Positions 17,279 through 25,258 of a DNA stretch of 40,232 nucleotides are shown here, in pieces. The notes under the pieces were generated by a model that worked only from the letters and a program-made list of their open reading frames with translations, searched no databases and was not told the origin of the DNA. The position numbers were made by a program, and so were the translations under genes. Position 1 is the first letter of the stretch. Each line of letters starts with the position of its first letter. Source of the DNA: Porphyromonadaceae bacterium H1 (GTDB taxonomy: Bacteria > Bacteroidota > Bacteroidia > Bacteroidales > Paludibacteraceae). The stretch is taken from contig BDEJ01000085.1 in assembly GCA_001653155.1 (NCBI GenBank), positions 1-40,232 of the forward strand, in the 5' to 3' direction.

Positions 17279-19711
17279 ATGAAAAAGAAAAAACATTGCA
17301 AGCATTTGATATTATCTTTTCTGCTGATGGTATTTTCAGCACAGGCAAGTAATCATTCAAATGTCAGAAAGAGAATAAACATCGACGAGGATTGGCGTTT
17401 TCACCTCGGCCATGCGCAAGATCCGAAAAAGGACTTCAACTACGGTACAGTACGGCTTTTTGCCAAAACAGCCGAAAACTATACGACTTGCATTCGTCCT
17501 GATTTTGATGACAGCGGATGGAATAAAATAGATTTACCTCACGATTGGGTAGTAGATTTACCTTTCGAATACTCCAGTAATCCCGATGTGAAAGCCCATG
17601 GATATAAGCCCATAGGCGGTTTGTATCCTCAAAACAGTATCGGATGGTACCGAAAGGCCTTTAGGCTGGATGCACAAAGCGATACCGACAAGCGTGTATT
17701 GCTTACTTTTGACGGAGTTTTTCGGAACAGTCAAGTATGGGTCAACAACTTTTATTGCGGCACTCATTTGAGTGGATATACCGGTTTCTCATACGATATT
17801 AGCGACTTTATCCGTTACGACCGAGAGAATGTAATTGTTGTTCGCGTAGATGCAAGTCAATACGAAGGTTGGTTTTACGAAGGGGCCGGAATATATCGTC
17901 ACGTATGGCTTGAAATATTCGACAACCTCCATTTTACTGAAAACGGTATATTCATACACGCCGATCTTAATGCCGATTTTTCGGAAGCTCGCCTCAACAT
18001 TCAGAGTGAAATAAAAAATGAATACGATCAACGCCAATCATGCAGCATTACAACACAGATACTAAACCCTGAGGGTAAAACAATAGCTCAAACTGAAACA
18101 GCATCCATTTCTCTGGAAGCAGGAGAAGAAAGAAAGCTAAAAAAACACCTCGTCATCCAGCAGCCCTTACTTTGGGACTTGGATAATCCGTGTCGTTACA
18201 AAGCGGTTTCGATAATCAAATCAGCAGGAAAAATCGTCGATTGCATAGAGACTCGTTTCGGCATCCGCGATATTCGCATAGATGCAAACAAGGGTTTCTT
18301 CCTGAATGGCGTAAACATAAAGATAAAAGGCGTCTGCTGCCATCAGGATCATGCCGGCTTAGGAAGTGCCCTGCCGGACTACCTGCAATATTACCGAATC
18401 GGCCTGCTTAAAGAAATGGGGGCAAATGCCTATCGAAGTGCTCACAATCCTCCCACTCCGGAACTACTCGATGCCTGCGACAGTCTCGGAATGCTGGTTA
18501 TAGGCGAAACCAGACTGCTCAATTCCGGAAAAGAATATATGAAGCAACTCGAATCCCTTGTCCTGCGTGATCGGAACCGTCCTTCCGTGTTCATGTGGTC
18601 TTTGGGAAACGAAGAAGAGGTCTATCAATCGGCAATTGAAGGGAAACGAATTATTCGCTCCATGTTGAGAAAGTTAAAACAGATTGACCCTACACGCAGT
18701 GCGACATGTGGAGTAAATTTAGGCAATGTAATCTCTGGGGTAAACGAGGTTATACCTGTACGGGGATTTAATTACAACCTGAACGAACTCGATGATTACC
18801 GGAGAGCTCGTCCGGATCAGCCGATCTTGGGTTCAGAGTTAGGGAGCACGGTCAGCACCCGCGGTATCTACCGGAAAGACACTCTAAACCGCTATCTTAG
18901 CGATTTCGACGAGAACTTTCCTCCTTGGGCCTCTACAGCCGAATATTGGTGGAAAATAGCATCGGAGCGGGCATGGTTCATGGGAGGATTCGTGTGGACA
19001 GGGTTTGACTATAGAGGAGAACCTACTCCCTACGAATGGAAAAACATCAATTCCCATTTCGGAATAATGGACATGTGTGGTTTTCCGAAAAGTATCTACT
19101 ATTATTATCAATCGTGGTGGAGCAATAAGGATGTACTCCACATCGCTCCACACTGGAACTGGAAAGAAGGAGAAAATCTCAAAGTATGGATAAACTCAAA
19201 TGCCGAGAGCATCGAACTCTTCCTCAATGGGAAAAGCCTCGGAAGGAAAGTAATGCCGCGCAACGGACATTTGGAATGGGAAGTTACTTATAAACCGGGA
19301 AGGTTGCGTGCCCTTGCATTCAAAAACGGACGAAAGTTTGAAAAAAGTATCGAAACTACCGGAAAAGTACATGAAATAGTATTGACACCATCAAAAGAGA
19401 GCATACGAGCAAACGAAAAAGATGCCGTAGTGGTGAATATTTCAACCCGAGATAAAAAAGGGCGTGAGGTGCCTGACTGCAATAATCTTATAAAGTTCTC
19501 TTTGTCAGGCGATGCAAAAATCATCGGAGTTGGTAATGGAGATCCCTCTTCGCACGAAGCCGACCACTGCATGGAAGGACATTGGCAGCGTTCCTTATTC
19601 AACGGGAAGTGCCAGCTGATTATCCGATCCGGTAAAACAAATTCCGATATAGAGCTGACCGCAACAAGCGACAATATTAAATCAGCAAAACTTAACATAA
19701 AACAACGTTAA
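17279..19711 (+). CDS. Glycoside hydrolase family 2, beta-galactosidase-like
   Basis: This is a secreted, retaining exo-glycosidase of GH2, 810 residues from the chosen ATG (a longer start at 17240 lacks a good signal and overlaps the promoter box). The signal peptide is MKKKKHCKHLILSFLLMVFSAQAS. The sugar-binding jelly roll covers about 25-190 (WRFHLGHAQ ... DDSGWNKIDLPHDW ... GWYRKAF), an Ig-like domain about 190-300 and the TIM barrel about 300-590. The acid/base is Glu445 in MWSLGNEEE and the nucleophile Glu520 in ILGSELGST. GGFVWTGFDYRGEPTPYEW is the typical beta-galactosidase-type aromatic loop. The C-terminal part holds a DUF4982-like segment and an invasin/Big-like Ig domain. It probably removes terminal beta-galactose from oligosaccharides in the periplasm, though beta-glucuronidase or other GH2 activities cannot be excluded. 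The GH42-like gene follows at about 100 bases with no promoter seen between them, suggesting an operon. Confidence 0.93.
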   Translation: MKKKKHCKHLILSFLLMVFSAQASNHSNVRKRINIDEDWRFHLGHAQDPKKDFNYGTVRLFAKTAENYTTCIRPDFDDSGWNKIDLPHDWVVDLPFEYSSNPDVKAHGYKPIGGLYPQNSIGWYRKAFRLDAQSDTDKRVLLTFDGVFRNSQVWVNNFYCGTHLSGYTGFSYDISDFIRYDRENVIVVRVDASQYEGWFYEGAGIYRHVWLEIFDNLHFTENGIFIHADLNADFSEARLNIQSEIKNEYDQRQSCSITTQILNPEGKTIAQTETASISLEAGEERKLKKHLVIQQPLLWDLDNPCRYKAVSIIKSAGKIVDCIETRFGIRDIRIDANKGFFLNGVNIKIKGVCCHQDHAGLGSALPDYLQYYRIGLLKEMGANAYRSAHNPPTPELLDACDSLGMLVIGETRLLNSGKEYMKQLESLVLRDRNRPSVFMWSLGNEEEVYQSAIEGKRIIRSMLRKLKQIDPTRSATCGVNLGNVISGVNEVIPVRGFNYNLNELDDYRRARPDQPILGSELGSTVSTRGIYRKDTLNRYLSDFDENFPPWASTAEYWWKIASERAWFMGGFVWTGFDYRGEPTPYEWKNINSHFGIMDMCGFPKSIYYYYQSWWSNKDVLHIAPHWNWKEGENLKVWINSNAESIELFLNGKSLGRKVMPRNGHLEWEVTYKPGRLRALAFKNGRKFEKSIETTGKVHEIVLTPSKESIRANEKDAVVVNISTRDKKGREVPDCNNLIKFSLSGDAKIIGVGNGDPSSHEADHCMEGHWQRSLFNGKCQLIIRSGKTNSDIELTATSDNIKSAKLNIKQR

Positions 19712-19811
19712 TAACAGAAAGTCCCAATAAGAGGCTTTTCATCCTGAGCTTACAAATTAGTAATTCATTCGACTGAAGAGACTTATGCATTCTTATTTTC
19801 AACAAATCATC

Positions 19812-21818
19812 ATGTTCAACAAATCACTCGGCATCATCATTTTATGTCTGACAATCAGTTCTTTTTCGTCTGCTATGGCTCAAGAAGCGCCTCGCAGCCC
19901 CATCATGATCGGAGCAGAAGTTTTCATTGAACCGGGCCAAAGCGCCGATGAAATAGAACTGTGGTTCAAACGGCTGCAAGAAAACGGCATGGAATTATGT
20001 CGTATCCGCTTGTTTGAAGACTATATGAAAGACTCCAACGGAAACTGGGATTTCAGACTTTTCGATCAGGCATTCTCCGCAGCGGAGAAATACGGCATAA
20101 AAATATTCGGCTCCTTATTTCCTTACACGCCCGGAAACTCCATTGGTGGTTTTAAATTCCCATTAGACAGTCAACACGAAAAGAAAATAAAGATCTACAT
20201 AGAAAAAACAGTCCGGCATTTTAAAAATTCTCCTGCACTCTACGGTTGGGTGCTCATGAACGAGCCGGGAACGGGCGGCCACTTGCCTCGAACAGATTAC
20301 AGCCGGAATAAACTCTCGGAATGGAAAGCTCAACAAAGCTCAAACAGCTATCGTAGCAAAGGGTATCGCTTACTCAAAAATTTTGAAGAACAAAAATTCC
20401 TACTCCAACACAATACAGCTTATCTCGCTTGGATTGCGAAAGAAGTAGAGCAGCACGACAACAGTCATCACATACACGTCAACAACCATCAGATATTCGA
20501 AAACGTAGCCGAATACGATTTCCCTGCTTGGCGCAAATTCCTCCATTCTTTAGGAGCATCCGCCCATCCCAGCTGGCATTTCGGTTTTTTCAAGCGTCCT
20601 CAATACACAGTTGCCATATCGGCCAATTGTAACCTTATTCGTTCGGGAGCGGGTCAATTACCTTTTCTGGTAACAGAGCTACAAGGAGGAAATAATACGT
20701 ATTCAGGGAAGAATCCTTTCTGCCCGAGCTATGAAGAAACTCTGCAATGGCTTTGGACAAGTATTGCAACAGGTGCCAAAGGCATCATATTCTGGTGCCT
20801 CAACGCTCGTTCTATCGGAGAGGAAGCTGGGGAATGGGCCTTACTCGATTTTCAGCACAAGGCTTCCAATCGGATGCAAGCCGCCAGCGAGGTAGTTAAC
20901 TGTCTGACAAAAAACAATGCTGTATTCAGTCGTGCCGAAGCTCTCGAATCGAATATAAACATCCTTTACAATAGGGAGTCTTTATGGGTGGAGAAAGAAG
21001 TACAATACGGTGAAGGAGAAGATTACGAGGGTCGGCAACCGGGGGGAGTCATCAAATCGGCATTAGCCTATTATGAGATGCTCTGCGAAAACGGCATTGT
21101 GCCAAATTTCAAAGAATTTAATGAGTTCGACTGGTCTAAAAACAGCTATCAGGGTGTTTCTATCATTCTGGCCCATCAAATCGTTCTGCCCTCGTGGCAA
21201 TGGGAAAATATTCGAAATTTTGTAAAAAAAGGAGGGAAACTCTTTGTCGAAGGTCTCAGCGGTTTTTACGACGAAAATATGTTGAGCCTTTTCAATACAG
21301 GTTTTCCGCTTGAGGATGTATTCGGAGGGAGCATCCGAGAAGTAGTTTGCCTACCCGGCAATTTCCCTTTGATGTTACAAGAGCCTCTCGCTGCTCATCT
21401 TTGGAAAGCCTACATACAGCCCAAGGGAGCCGAGATATTGGCAAAGGATGCAGAAGGCTGTATTGCTGCCATCAATCAATTCGGGCAAGGAAAATGCCTT
21501 TGGATACCCTCTCTGATAGGTCTTGGTGCTCGTCGAAGTGGAGAAAGCAAAGAGCTATCACGCTTACTTCTGGACTATATAGAGCCTCAAGTTCCTATCC
21601 GTTTCCGAAAATATGAAAAAGGACTTTTCATGCAAACAATGCAGAACGGCAATTCCTTTTTATCGGTAGTTATCAATAAAAGTAAGAAAAAATGTAATCT
21701 ACACATCGAGGCTCCGGGATTAAAACCAAAGATCATTTTCCCCAATCGGGATAGAAAAATATATGGAAAGAAAATCAGCATTCGACCAGAAGAAACTCTC
21801 GTCCTTGAGTGGAATTAA
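19812..21818 (+). CDS. GH42-like beta-galactosidase
   Basis: This clan GH-A glycoside hydrolase most resembles family 42 beta-galactosidases, 668 residues from the chosen ATG. An in-frame ATG at 19785 would add nine residues; the later start gives a cleaner signal peptide, MFNKSLGIIILCLTISSF ending SSAMAQ. The TIM barrel begins with IGAEVFIEPGQSADEIE and LCRIRLFEDYM. The probable acid/base is Glu151 in WVLMNEPGTG and the nucleophile Glu289 in LVTELQGG. GAKGIIFWCLNARSIGEE fits GH42. From about 400 a Rossmann-like segment (SIILAHQIVLPSWQWENI, FVKKGGKLFVEG) matches the GH42 trimerisation domain, and a small beta domain ends the protein. With the GH2 enzyme it would finish a beta-galactoside in the periplasm. 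The family call is good; related GH-A families are possible alternatives. Confidence 0.8.
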   Translation: MFNKSLGIIILCLTISSFSSAMAQEAPRSPIMIGAEVFIEPGQSADEIELWFKRLQENGMELCRIRLFEDYMKDSNGNWDFRLFDQAFSAAEKYGIKIFGSLFPYTPGNSIGGFKFPLDSQHEKKIKIYIEKTVRHFKNSPALYGWVLMNEPGTGGHLPRTDYSRNKLSEWKAQQSSNSYRSKGYRLLKNFEEQKFLLQHNTAYLAWIAKEVEQHDNSHHIHVNNHQIFENVAEYDFPAWRKFLHSLGASAHPSWHFGFFKRPQYTVAISANCNLIRSGAGQLPFLVTELQGGNNTYSGKNPFCPSYEETLQWLWTSIATGAKGIIFWCLNARSIGEEAGEWALLDFQHKASNRMQAASEVVNCLTKNNAVFSRAEALESNINILYNRESLWVEKEVQYGEGEDYEGRQPGGVIKSALAYYEMLCENGIVPNFKEFNEFDWSKNSYQGVSIILAHQIVLPSWQWENIRNFVKKGGKLFVEGLSGFYDENMLSLFNTGFPLEDVFGGSIREVVCLPGNFPLMLQEPLAAHLWKAYIQPKGAEILAKDAEGCIAAINQFGQGKCLWIPSLIGLGARRSGESKELSRLLLDYIEPQVPIRFRKYEKGLFMQTMQNGNSFLSVVINKSKKKCNLHIEAPGLKPKIIFPNRDRKIYGKKISIRPEETLVLEWN

Positions 21819-21932
21819 TAATAGCCCCTACCCTATTCAACATATGCGATTCTTAAATTGAGAACCTTCTCGGGGAAAACTTATCCTCCTATTAATGCTC
21901 CAATAATGTAACTCATGTGAAACCGGAGCGTA

Positions 21933-22523
21933 TTATAAAGATTCAATCCAGTTATTAATCATATTTTTCCCCGCCGTCGTCATGATCGATTCGGGATGAA
22001 ATTGAAGACCTCGAACAGGATAACAGCGATGACGGATAGCCATAATCAAACCCTTGTCATCTACGGCTGTCGTCAGTAATTTTTCGGGACAACTCTCTCG
22101 TTCGATGACCCAGGAATGATAGTGTCCGATCGGACTTCCATCCTCAACACCCCGGAACAGCAACTCGTCAGGTTCGGTAATAAGGAGAGCTGACCTGTGT
22201 CCGTGAAGCGGCTGATCAAGCCTTGTCAGCCGCGCACCGAACACTTCGGCAATGGCCTGATGTCCGAGGCAGATGCCGAGTATCGGCATATGCTTGTGTG
22301 TTTCTTCGATCAGCCGACAGAGTTTACCGGCCTCACCGGGAAGTCCCGGACCGGGCGAAAGCAGGATGCCTTTATACCCGGTGATGCTCTCCGGAACAAG
22401 GCAGTCGTTCCGCACGATATCGTACGTACAATGCCCGTTTTCTTCGACCATTTGCACAAGATTATACACAAACGAATCGTGATTGTCGACAATCAACAGA
22501 TGTTTCGGTTCTATCGCTTCCAC
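21933..22523 (-). CDS. pabA: Aminodeoxychorismate/anthranilate synthase glutaminase subunit (PabA/TrpG type)
   Basis: This class I glutamine amidotransferase releases ammonia from glutamine for aminodeoxychorismate (or anthranilate) synthase. The triad is visible: Cys85 in GICLGHQA, and His176 and Glu178 in QFHPESI. The N-terminus LLIVDNHDSFVYNLVQ and the oxyanion segment LLSPGPGLPGEAG are standard. The length of 196 residues is normal. The start codon is GTG at 22523; an in-frame TAG lies six codons upstream and no earlier ATG exists. It diverges from the KilA-N/pabB/pabC genes, which argues for the folate (Pab) role over tryptophan synthesis, although some bacteria share one subunit for both. 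It would act in the cytoplasm with PabB. Confidence 0.9.
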   Translation of the reverse strand: MEAIEPKHLLIVDNHDSFVYNLVQMVEENGHCTYDIVRNDCLVPESITGYKGILLSPGPGLPGEAGKLCRLIEETHKHMPILGICLGHQAIAEVFGARLTRLDQPLHGHRSALLITEPDELLFRGVEDGSPIGHYHSWVIERESCPEKLLTTAVDDKGLIMAIRHRCYPVRGLQFHPESIMTTAGKNMINNWIESL

Positions 22524-22527
22524 TGCG

Positions 22528-22535
22528 CAAAAGTA
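22528..22535 (-). promoter_or_regulatory. Candidate -7 box for pabA
   Basis: The minus strand reads TACTTTTG, matching TAnnTTTG, with a TTG 21 bases upstream at 22559-22557 as a possible -33 element. The box ends only four bases before the GTG of pabA, so the message would be leaderless or nearly so. Confidence 0.5.
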
Positions 22536-22569
22536 AAACTAAAACGGCTACAAGTCCAAGTTTTTTCGA

Positions 22570-22577
22570 TATTTTTG
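22570..22577 (+). promoter_or_regulatory. Candidate -7 box for the KilA-N/pabB/pabC genes
   Basis: TATTTTTG matches TAnnTTTG and is followed four bases later by the ATG of the KilA-N gene. With transcription normally starting about seven bases past the box, the transcript would begin at or just after that ATG. Either the mRNA is leaderless or translation begins at a later Met (22633). No clear -33 TTG is seen. Confidence 0.45.
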
Positions 22578-22581
22578 CAAC

Positions 22582-23403
22582 ATGAAAATAACTTCTGGAA
22601 TCATTGTCAAAGAGATTGTCATCAAGACTATGCAGAAAGATGGCATGGACTATATCTGTATTACGGATATTGCCCGGCAAAAAAATCCTGCTGAACCAAA
22701 AGATGTCGTAAAAAACTGGATGCGCCAGAAGAATACGTTAGAATACCTTGGTTTGTGGGAGAAATTGAACAACCCTCAATTTAAAGGGGTCGAATTCGAC
22801 CCCCTTCTGGTAGATGCCGGAAGCAACGCATTTACGATGAGTCCCTCTCGATGGATTGAATTAACTGCATCTATAGGTATTATCACACAGAAAGGTGCCG
22901 GTGGAGGCACTTATGCTCAACATGATATTGCATTTAAGTTTGCAAGTTGGGTTTCGGTCGAGTTTGAACTATATTTGGTCAAAGAATTTCAACGACTTAA
23001 ATCGGAGGAACAAAAACTATTAGGCTGGAGTGCGAAAAGAGAACTTGCCAAGATAAACTACCGTATTCATACAGATGCTATCAAACGGCATCTGATTCCC
23101 GAAAAGATTACTCCGACACAAACAAATATCATTTATGCGGAAGAAGCGGATGTGCTCAATGTTGCCATGTTTGGCATAACGGCTAAACGATGGCGAGAGA
23201 TTAACCCCAAATTAAAAGGAAATATCCGTGATTATGCTACCATCAACGAACTGATTTGCCTCTCGAACATGGAAAATATCAATGCTGTCCTAATAAATGA
23301 GGGATTGCCGCAGCACGAACGACTTATAAAACTAAATCAAATAGCGATTCAACAGATGCAAATACTGGAAAATTTAGAGGAACGAAAATATTTGAAAGAA
23401 TAA
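22582..23403 (+). CDS. KilA-N domain protein
   Basis: This 273-residue protein carries a KilA-N domain, a DNA-binding module known from phage KilA/antirepressor proteins and large DNA viruses and also found in Bacteroidetes chromosomes. The domain spans about residues 24-140: YICITDIARQKN, then VVKNWMRQKNTLEYLGLWE, GGGTYAQHDIAFKFASWVS and FELYLVKEFQRLK. The C-terminal half (about 140-273) is helical and contains VLNVAMFGITAKRWREINP and repeated Leu/Ile heptad-like stretches, possibly for oligomerisation. It has no signal peptide. Its stop codon is followed by one base and then the pabB ATG, so translation of the two is probably coupled. The usual KilA-N role is DNA binding or regulation; what it controls is unknown. 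The neighbours are house-keeping folate genes with no other phage gene nearby, so it looks like a domesticated or cargo gene. Confidence 0.88.
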   Translation: MKITSGIIVKEIVIKTMQKDGMDYICITDIARQKNPAEPKDVVKNWMRQKNTLEYLGLWEKLNNPQFKGVEFDPLLVDAGSNAFTMSPSRWIELTASIGIITQKGAGGGTYAQHDIAFKFASWVSVEFELYLVKEFQRLKSEEQKLLGWSAKRELAKINYRIHTDAIKRHLIPEKITPTQTNIIYAEEADVLNVAMFGITAKRWREINPKLKGNIRDYATINELICLSNMENINAVLINEGLPQHERLIKLNQIAIQQMQILENLEERKYLKE

Positions 23404-23404
23404 C

Positions 23405-24373
23405 ATGAAAAAAGCGGAAGAAGTCATTCGGATGATGAATCAGGCAGGGGCTGAAGGAAGCCCGTTTGTCTTCGGGCTGGACTTTGAACTGTGCCGTGGA
23501 TTCTTTGTCCTCAACCCACTCGAACAGCAGGAGGTGCTCTTCGATTTTCAGGGTTTTTCGAATTGCCAACCGAAAACAACAGACTCCTCCAGCTATCGGT
23601 TTGATAAATACCCCGAAACGCAAACAGAATATGCTCGCCGCTTCTCCATCGTACGTGAAGGTTTGCTTCGAGGCGATTCCTTTCTGACCAATCTGACAGT
23701 CCAAACGCCTATCGAGACTGATCTATCTCCCGAAGAGATATTTCATCGTTCTCACACATTGTATAAAGTATATGTTCCCGGCGCTTTTGTCTGCTTTTCT
23801 CCCGAGCGGTTTGTAAAAATAGAAAAAGGAAGCATCTCTTCCAACCCGATGAAAGGTACGATCGATGCACGCATTCCCGACGCAGAGACAAAAATATTAA
23901 GTGATTACAAAGAGCTTTCCGAACATTATACCATTGTCGACCTGATACGGAACGATCTCTCGATGGTGGCTTCTCAGGTACGGGTAGAACGATTCCGCTA
24001 CATCGACCGCATCGAAACATCCAATGGTCCTATTCTCGAAGTCAGCTCCGAGATAAAAGGAGACCTGCCGAGCGACTGGAAAGGTCGTTTGGGAGAGATT
24101 ATTCGAACGCTCTTGCCTGCCGGCTCCATCTCCGGCGCTCCCAAAGAAGCGACCCTCACGCTGATCGCGAAGGCCGAAGCAGCTCTCCGTGGATTTTACA
24201 CCGGCGTATCCGGCTATTTCGATGGCAGGAGTCTTGACTCTGCCGTGCTTATCCGTTTCATCGATCTGGAGAGTTCGCCGTATGTGTACCGCAGCGGAGG
24301 AGGAATAACAGTCAACAGCAGCTTGAAAGACGAGTACGACGAGGTGGTGAAAAAAGTATATCTACCGTTTTAA
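23405..24373 (+). CDS. pabB: Aminodeoxychorismate synthase component I
   Basis: This chorismate-utilising enzyme uses ammonia from the PabA subunit to make 4-amino-4-deoxychorismate. It has 322 residues, short compared with the ~450 of E. coli PabB: the N-terminal region is reduced and mostly the chorismate-binding domain remains. The core motifs are present: NLTVQTPIETDLS, SNPMKGTIDAR, the DLIRNDLSMVA segment, and the signature LPAGSISGAPKEATLTLIAKAE followed by FYTGVSGYFDG. The C-terminal GGITVNSSLKDEYDEVVKK is also typical. The lysine in MKGTID, in place of the TrpE-type alanine, favours PabB over anthranilate synthase. It begins one base after the KilA-N stop and is followed after 27 bases by pabC, so it probably depends on the promoter ahead of the KilA-N gene. 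Confidence 0.92.
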   Translation: MKKAEEVIRMMNQAGAEGSPFVFGLDFELCRGFFVLNPLEQQEVLFDFQGFSNCQPKTTDSSSYRFDKYPETQTEYARRFSIVREGLLRGDSFLTNLTVQTPIETDLSPEEIFHRSHTLYKVYVPGAFVCFSPERFVKIEKGSISSNPMKGTIDARIPDAETKILSDYKELSEHYTIVDLIRNDLSMVASQVRVERFRYIDRIETSNGPILEVSSEIKGDLPSDWKGRLGEIIRTLLPAGSISGAPKEATLTLIAKAEAALRGFYTGVSGYFDGRSLDSAVLIRFIDLESSPYVYRSGGGITVNSSLKDEYDEVVKKVYLPF

Positions 24374-24400
24374 ACGACACAAGCCCACAAAACAAACACG

Positions 24401-25000
24401 ATGGAATTTATCGAAACAATCGCTATCCGAGATGGTCGTGTAATCAATCGGGACGGTCATCTGAAACGAATGCGCGAAACGGCCGCACACTTCGGCTTCC
24501 CTCTACCCAATCTCCCTGACCTTGCAGGCATCATGCCGCCTTCGCTGAAGTCCGGTCCGGTAAAGTGCAGACTGCTTTACGACCGTCTTATCCGCGACAT
24601 TACTTTTGAGGCTTATATCCCCAGAAAAATTACCTCCTTGATTGCCGTCAATGCCGACAGACTCGATTACGCTTTCAAATATGCCGATAGAAGAGCTTTG
24701 GAATACGAAAGGTGGAAGCTCAAAGGCTTCGATGAGGTCATCTTTTTAAAAGACGGCTTCCTCACCGATAGCTCCTTTTCCAACATCGTGCTCAGAAGAG
24801 GAAATGAATACATCACCCCGGAGACCTTCCTTCTGAACGGAACCCAAAGACAACGCCTGTTAAAGACCGGCTGCATCAAAGAAGTCCCGGTACATATCAC
24901 AACTCTGAAAGAATACGACGAGCTGATCCTGATCAATGCCATGTTAAACCTTAAGAATGGTCTGCGTTTGCCCATCAGCGCCATTCATCTAATAGATTAA
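24401..25000 (+). CDS. pabC: Aminodeoxychorismate lyase-like class IV aminotransferase-fold protein
   Basis: This fold-type IV PLP enzyme by position converts aminodeoxychorismate to p-aminobenzoate plus pyruvate. It has 199 residues against ~270 for E. coli PabC, matching the short Bacteroidetes class IV form. The N-terminus has FIETIAIRDGRVINRDGHLKRM. The expected PLP lysine is in YAFKYADRRAL (about residue 92). The PLP-phosphate segment reads LTDSSFSNIVL, with Asp where most class IV enzymes have Glu, and LNGTQRQRLL follows. Gene order pabB-pabC supports the function. The reaction is inferred mainly from context; a different small class IV aminotransferase activity is possible. Confidence 0.82.
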   Translation: MEFIETIAIRDGRVINRDGHLKRMRETAAHFGFPLPNLPDLAGIMPPSLKSGPVKCRLLYDRLIRDITFEAYIPRKITSLIAVNADRLDYAFKYADRRALEYERWKLKGFDEVIFLKDGFLTDSSFSNIVLRRGNEYITPETFLLNGTQRQRLLKTGCIKEVPVHITTLKEYDELILINAMLNLKNGLRLPISAIHLID

Positions 25001-25199
25001 GCAAGAAGACAGGACGATGCTCTGAAAATGCAATTTGCCTGTATATCGGTAATACAGGACATTTGTGAGTGATTGTATCGGGAATTCGCATATCCGAATG
25101 AAAATTTATTTCTTCAAGATTTCATCGAAACTAAATCTTGCATGACTTATGATTGGGTTATAACATAAACTATTGCTACAATCATAAAGTGCTTACAAA

Positions 25200-25238
25200 A
25201 AGGAAACAGGTGTACGCGAGAGCGACACCTGTTTCCTT
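25200..25238. terminator. Strong hairpin terminator between convergent pabC and GH85 genes
   Basis: A perfect 14-base inverted repeat, AAGGAAACAGGTGT at 25200-25213 and its complement at 25225-25238, encloses a bulged A and a second stem CGC/GCG closed by a GAGA (GNRA-type) tetraloop. On the minus strand it lies 20 bases after the GH85 stop and is followed by TTTTG, so it best fits termination of the GH85 operon. On the plus strand it lies 200 bases after pabC and could stop read-through as well, though the T-tract there is poor. Confidence 0.8.
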
Positions 25239-25258
25239 ATATATTCAACAAAAGGGAT

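Noticed and set aside
21840-21932. Small inverted repeats between the GH42-like gene and pabA (GAGAA/TTCTC, GCTCC/GGAGC)
   Set aside because: Stems are five bases, with either a two-base or a 23-base loop and no T-tract, so they do not make a convincing terminator.
21933-22523. Reading the glutaminase as TrpG of tryptophan synthesis
   Set aside because: No trp genes are nearby, and pabB and pabC lie just across the KilA-N gene, so PabA is the better call, though dual use is possible.
22197-22694. Plus-strand open frame overlapping pabA and the KilA-N start
   Set aside because: It overlaps two well-supported genes and has no recognisable domain.
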